A stretch of DNA of 7,218 nt from Thermoactinomycetaceae bacterium (lineage in GTDB: Bacteria > Bacillota > Bacilli > Thermoactinomycetales > Thermoactinomycetaceae), in the NCBI GenBank assembly GCA_025449475.1, contig JANWJM010000142.1:1-7218 (forward strand), read 5' to 3'. The position numbers were made by a program, and so were the translations under genes. The notes under the pieces are model-generated. The model saw only the letters and a list, made by a program, of their open reading frames with translations, did not search any database and had not been told where the DNA came from. Below are positions 5,434 through 7,218 of this stretch, piece after piece. Positions within the stretch are counted from its first letter, which is position 1; every line of letters begins with the position of its first letter.

Positions 5434-6720
5434 CTACTTCTTCAACTGATAAAAAGCACTCTGACCCGGGTATTCTGCGACATGTCCAAGGGCATCTTCG
5501 ATCCGGATCAATTGATTGTATTTGGCGACGCGATCAGTACGTGAGGGCGCGCCTGTTTTGATTTGACCTGCACCTGTCGCAACAGCGATATCAGCGATGG
5601 TGGTATCTTCTGTCTCACCGGAGCGGTGGGAAATCACAGAGGTATAGCCGGCTTTTTTAGCCATTTCAATCGCATCGAAGGTCTCCGTAAGGGTTCCGAT
5701 TTGGTTGACTTTGATAAGAATCGAGTTTCCGACTCCTTGTTCGATCCCTTGTGCCAAACGTTTAGTATTGGTGACAAAGAGATCGTCCCCCACCAACTGA
5801 ACCTTTTGCCCCAATCGTTCAGTCAGTTTTTTCCATCCCGCCCAATCATCTTCCGCTAAGCCATCTTCGATCGAGCGTATGGGATATTTGGTCACCAATT
5901 CCTCGTAAAAAGCGATCATTTCATCGGTAGTACGTGTCACGCCTTCACCTGCAAAATGATAGGAACCGTCTTGGAAGATCTCGGTGGAAGCCACATCGAG
6001 CGCTAAGACAACATCCGTCCCCGGCTGATAACCCGCTCGTTCAATCGCCGCGACAATGGTCTGTAAGGCTTCTTCATTGGACGAGAGATTGGGGGCAAAT
6101 CCACCTTCATCGCCGACCGAAGTGGAATATCCCTTCTCTTGTAAGACTGCTTTTAAGGAATGAAAAATCTCGGCTCCCACGCGAACTGCTTCTTGAATCG
6201 ACGCTGCACGGATGGGCATGACCATAAATTCTTGAATATCTACATTGTTATCCGCATGAGCTCCACCGTTTAATATGTTCATCATCGGTACCGGCAATAG
6301 CTTGGCATTAAAACCGCCTAAGTAGGCGTAAAGCGGAAGCCCTAGTGCTTCGGCAGCCGCACGAGCAGTCGCCATCGATACCGCTAAGATGGCATTTGCA
6401 CCTAATTTGGCTTTATTTTCGGTTCCATCAAGTTCGATCAATTTGTGGTCAATCGCCACTTGATCCCGTGCATCCAATCCGACCAATTCGGGAGCGATCG
6501 TTTGATTGACATGTTTGACAGCTGTTAAAACCCCTTTCCCCTGATAACGATCATTTTGACCATCCCGCAGCTCAACCGCCTCATAGGCTCCTGTCGAGGC
6601 TCCTGAAGGAACAATCGCTCTTCCTTTCACCCCACTGCGTAAGACAACTTCTGCTTCAACGGTAGGATTTCCTCGTGAATCTAAGACTTCCCTTGCATAA
6701 ACATGTTCAATGATGGTCAT
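5434..6720 (-). CDS. eno: Enolase (phosphopyruvate hydratase)
   Basis: Enolase converts 2-phosphoglycerate to phosphoenolpyruvate in glycolysis and the reverse in gluconeogenesis; it is cytoplasmic and Mg-dependent. The 428-aa length is normal and all key residues are present: the catalytic pair Glu205 (GDEGGF) and Lys337 (LIKVNQ); Mg ligands Asp242, Glu285 (SIEDGL) and Asp312 (GDDLFVTN); the mobile loop PSGAST with Ser42; substrate-contacting His155 (GGAHADNN) and Glu164; the signature ILIKVNQIGTLTET (334-347); SHRSGET (364-370); and Lys388 (IKTGAPSR). The start is ATG at 6720, with CGGAGGA 6 nt upstream. The gpmI stop overlaps the start as ATGA, so the two genes are probably translationally coupled in one glycolytic operon. 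A strong terminator follows at 5376-5406. Many plus-strand frames across this gene are shadows. Confidence 0.99.
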   Translation of the reverse strand: MTIIEHVYAREVLDSRGNPTVEAEVVLRSGVKGRAIVPSGASTGAYEAVELRDGQNDRYQGKGVLTAVKHVNQTIAPELVGLDARDQVAIDHKLIELDGTENKAKLGANAILAVSMATARAAAEALGLPLYAYLGGFNAKLLPVPMMNILNGGAHADNNVDIQEFMVMPIRAASIQEAVRVGAEIFHSLKAVLQEKGYSTSVGDEGGFAPNLSSNEEALQTIVAAIERAGYQPGTDVVLALDVASTEIFQDGSYHFAGEGVTRTTDEMIAFYEELVTKYPIRSIEDGLAEDDWAGWKKLTERLGQKVQLVGDDLFVTNTKRLAQGIEQGVGNSILIKVNQIGTLTETFDAIEMAKKAGYTSVISHRSGETEDTTIADIAVATGAGQIKTGAPSRTDRVAKYNQLIRIEDALGHVAEYPGQSAFYQLKK

Positions 6721-7218
6721 GATTTGTCCTCCGTTTCTATTTTAGCTATCAATGAACGACCTGTCATTTCCGAAGGCTTTTCGATGCCTAACAGATCGAG
6801 AAGCGTCGGGGTCAGATCCGCCAAAATCCCATCCTCGCGCAGCCTGATCGAAGGTTTTGTCACAATACATGGAACAGGAAAGGTCGTATGTGCCGTATGT
6901 GGGTTTCCTTGCTCATCGATCACCATATCGGCATTTCCGTGATCAGCGGTAATAATGGCAACCCCGCCTTTGGCTAGTACCAAGTCGACAACCTTCCCCA
7001 GGCATTCATCTACCGCTTCGACCGCTCGAATGGTGGGATCCAGTTTCCCCGAATGCCCAACCATATCCGGATTGGCAAAATTCAAAATAATGGTATCAAA
7101 CTCCTCAGTCTCCAATGCTTCACAGAGAGCATCGGTGACCTCATACGCACTCATCTCCGGTTTTAAGTCATACGTCGCTACCTTTGGCGAATGGATCAAG
7201 ATCCTTTTTTCACCTGGG
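6717..7218 (-). CDS. gpmI: 2,3-bisphosphoglycerate-independent phosphoglycerate mutase, C-terminal part
   Basis: The last 166 codons of the Mn-dependent mutase that interconverts 3- and 2-phosphoglycerate, the step before enolase. The gene is cut by the right window edge; the full protein is about 510 aa. Counted from the first whole codon (7217-7215), the metal ligands are Asp51 and His55 in NPDMVGHSG, Asp92 and His93 in TADHGNADM, and His110 in HTAHTT. Their spacing matches D403/H407/D444/H445/H462 of the Geobacillus enzyme exactly. The segment SPKVATYDLKPEMSAYE is also typical. A TTG at 7199 is only an internal leucine codon, because coding similarity continues to the edge (GEKRILIHSPK). 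The TGA (6719-6717) overlaps the eno ATG by 4 nt. The active-site serine lies outside the window. Confidence 0.97.
   Translation of the reverse strand, partial: PGEKRILIHSPKVATYDLKPEMSAYEVTDALCEALETEEFDTIILNFANPDMVGHSGKLDPTIRAVEAVDECLGKVVDLVLAKGGVAIITADHGNADMVIDEQGNPHTAHTTFPVPCIVTKPSIRLREDGILADLTPTLLDLLGIEKPSEMTGRSLIAKIETEDKS

Noticed and set aside
5563..6221. Plus-strand ORFs antisense to eno
   Set aside because: Shadows of a fully conserved enolase gene in a GC-richer region where antisense frames stay open.
6717..7199. A separate 160-aa gene starting with TTG at 7199
   Set aside because: Typical gpmI sequence continues in frame to the window edge, so it is the C-terminal part of gpmI.

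Overview
The window reads as a chromosomal segment from a low-to-moderate-GC Gram-positive bacterium (Bacillota, probably Bacillales). The order gpmI-eno then secG-esterase-rnr on one strand, the Est30-type esterase, the winged-helix RNase R and near-consensus GGAGG ribosome binding sites all fit that group. A Thermoactinomyces-like relative is possible, but the sequence alone cannot settle the family.

Five recognisable genes lie on the minus strand, read from right to left: the 3' end of gpmI (phosphoglycerate mutase), eno (enolase, overlapping gpmI by 4 nt), secG (Sec translocon subunit), an Est30-like carboxylesterase, and rnr (RNase R). gpmI-eno closes a glycolytic operon and ends at a strong hairpin/T-tract terminator. 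secG has its own terminator. The esterase and rnr form a tightly spaced, probably translationally coupled pair.

Two AT-rich plus-strand genes break this layout. A 428-aa protein of unknown function (4072-5358) sits between eno and secG, divergent from secG and convergent with eno. It has its own candidate promoter, an N-terminal hexapeptide repeat, one or two possible membrane segments and a basic helical body. A short hypothetical ORF (52-318) lies downstream of rnr, where related genomes usually carry smpB and ssrA. Both look like accessory genes placed at the edges of the conserved secG-est-rnr block.

No tRNA, rRNA, CRISPR array, transposase or complete mobile element is visible. The least explained part of the window is the orphan plus-strand gene and its flanks. 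Nothing here shows a complete multi-gene new system.
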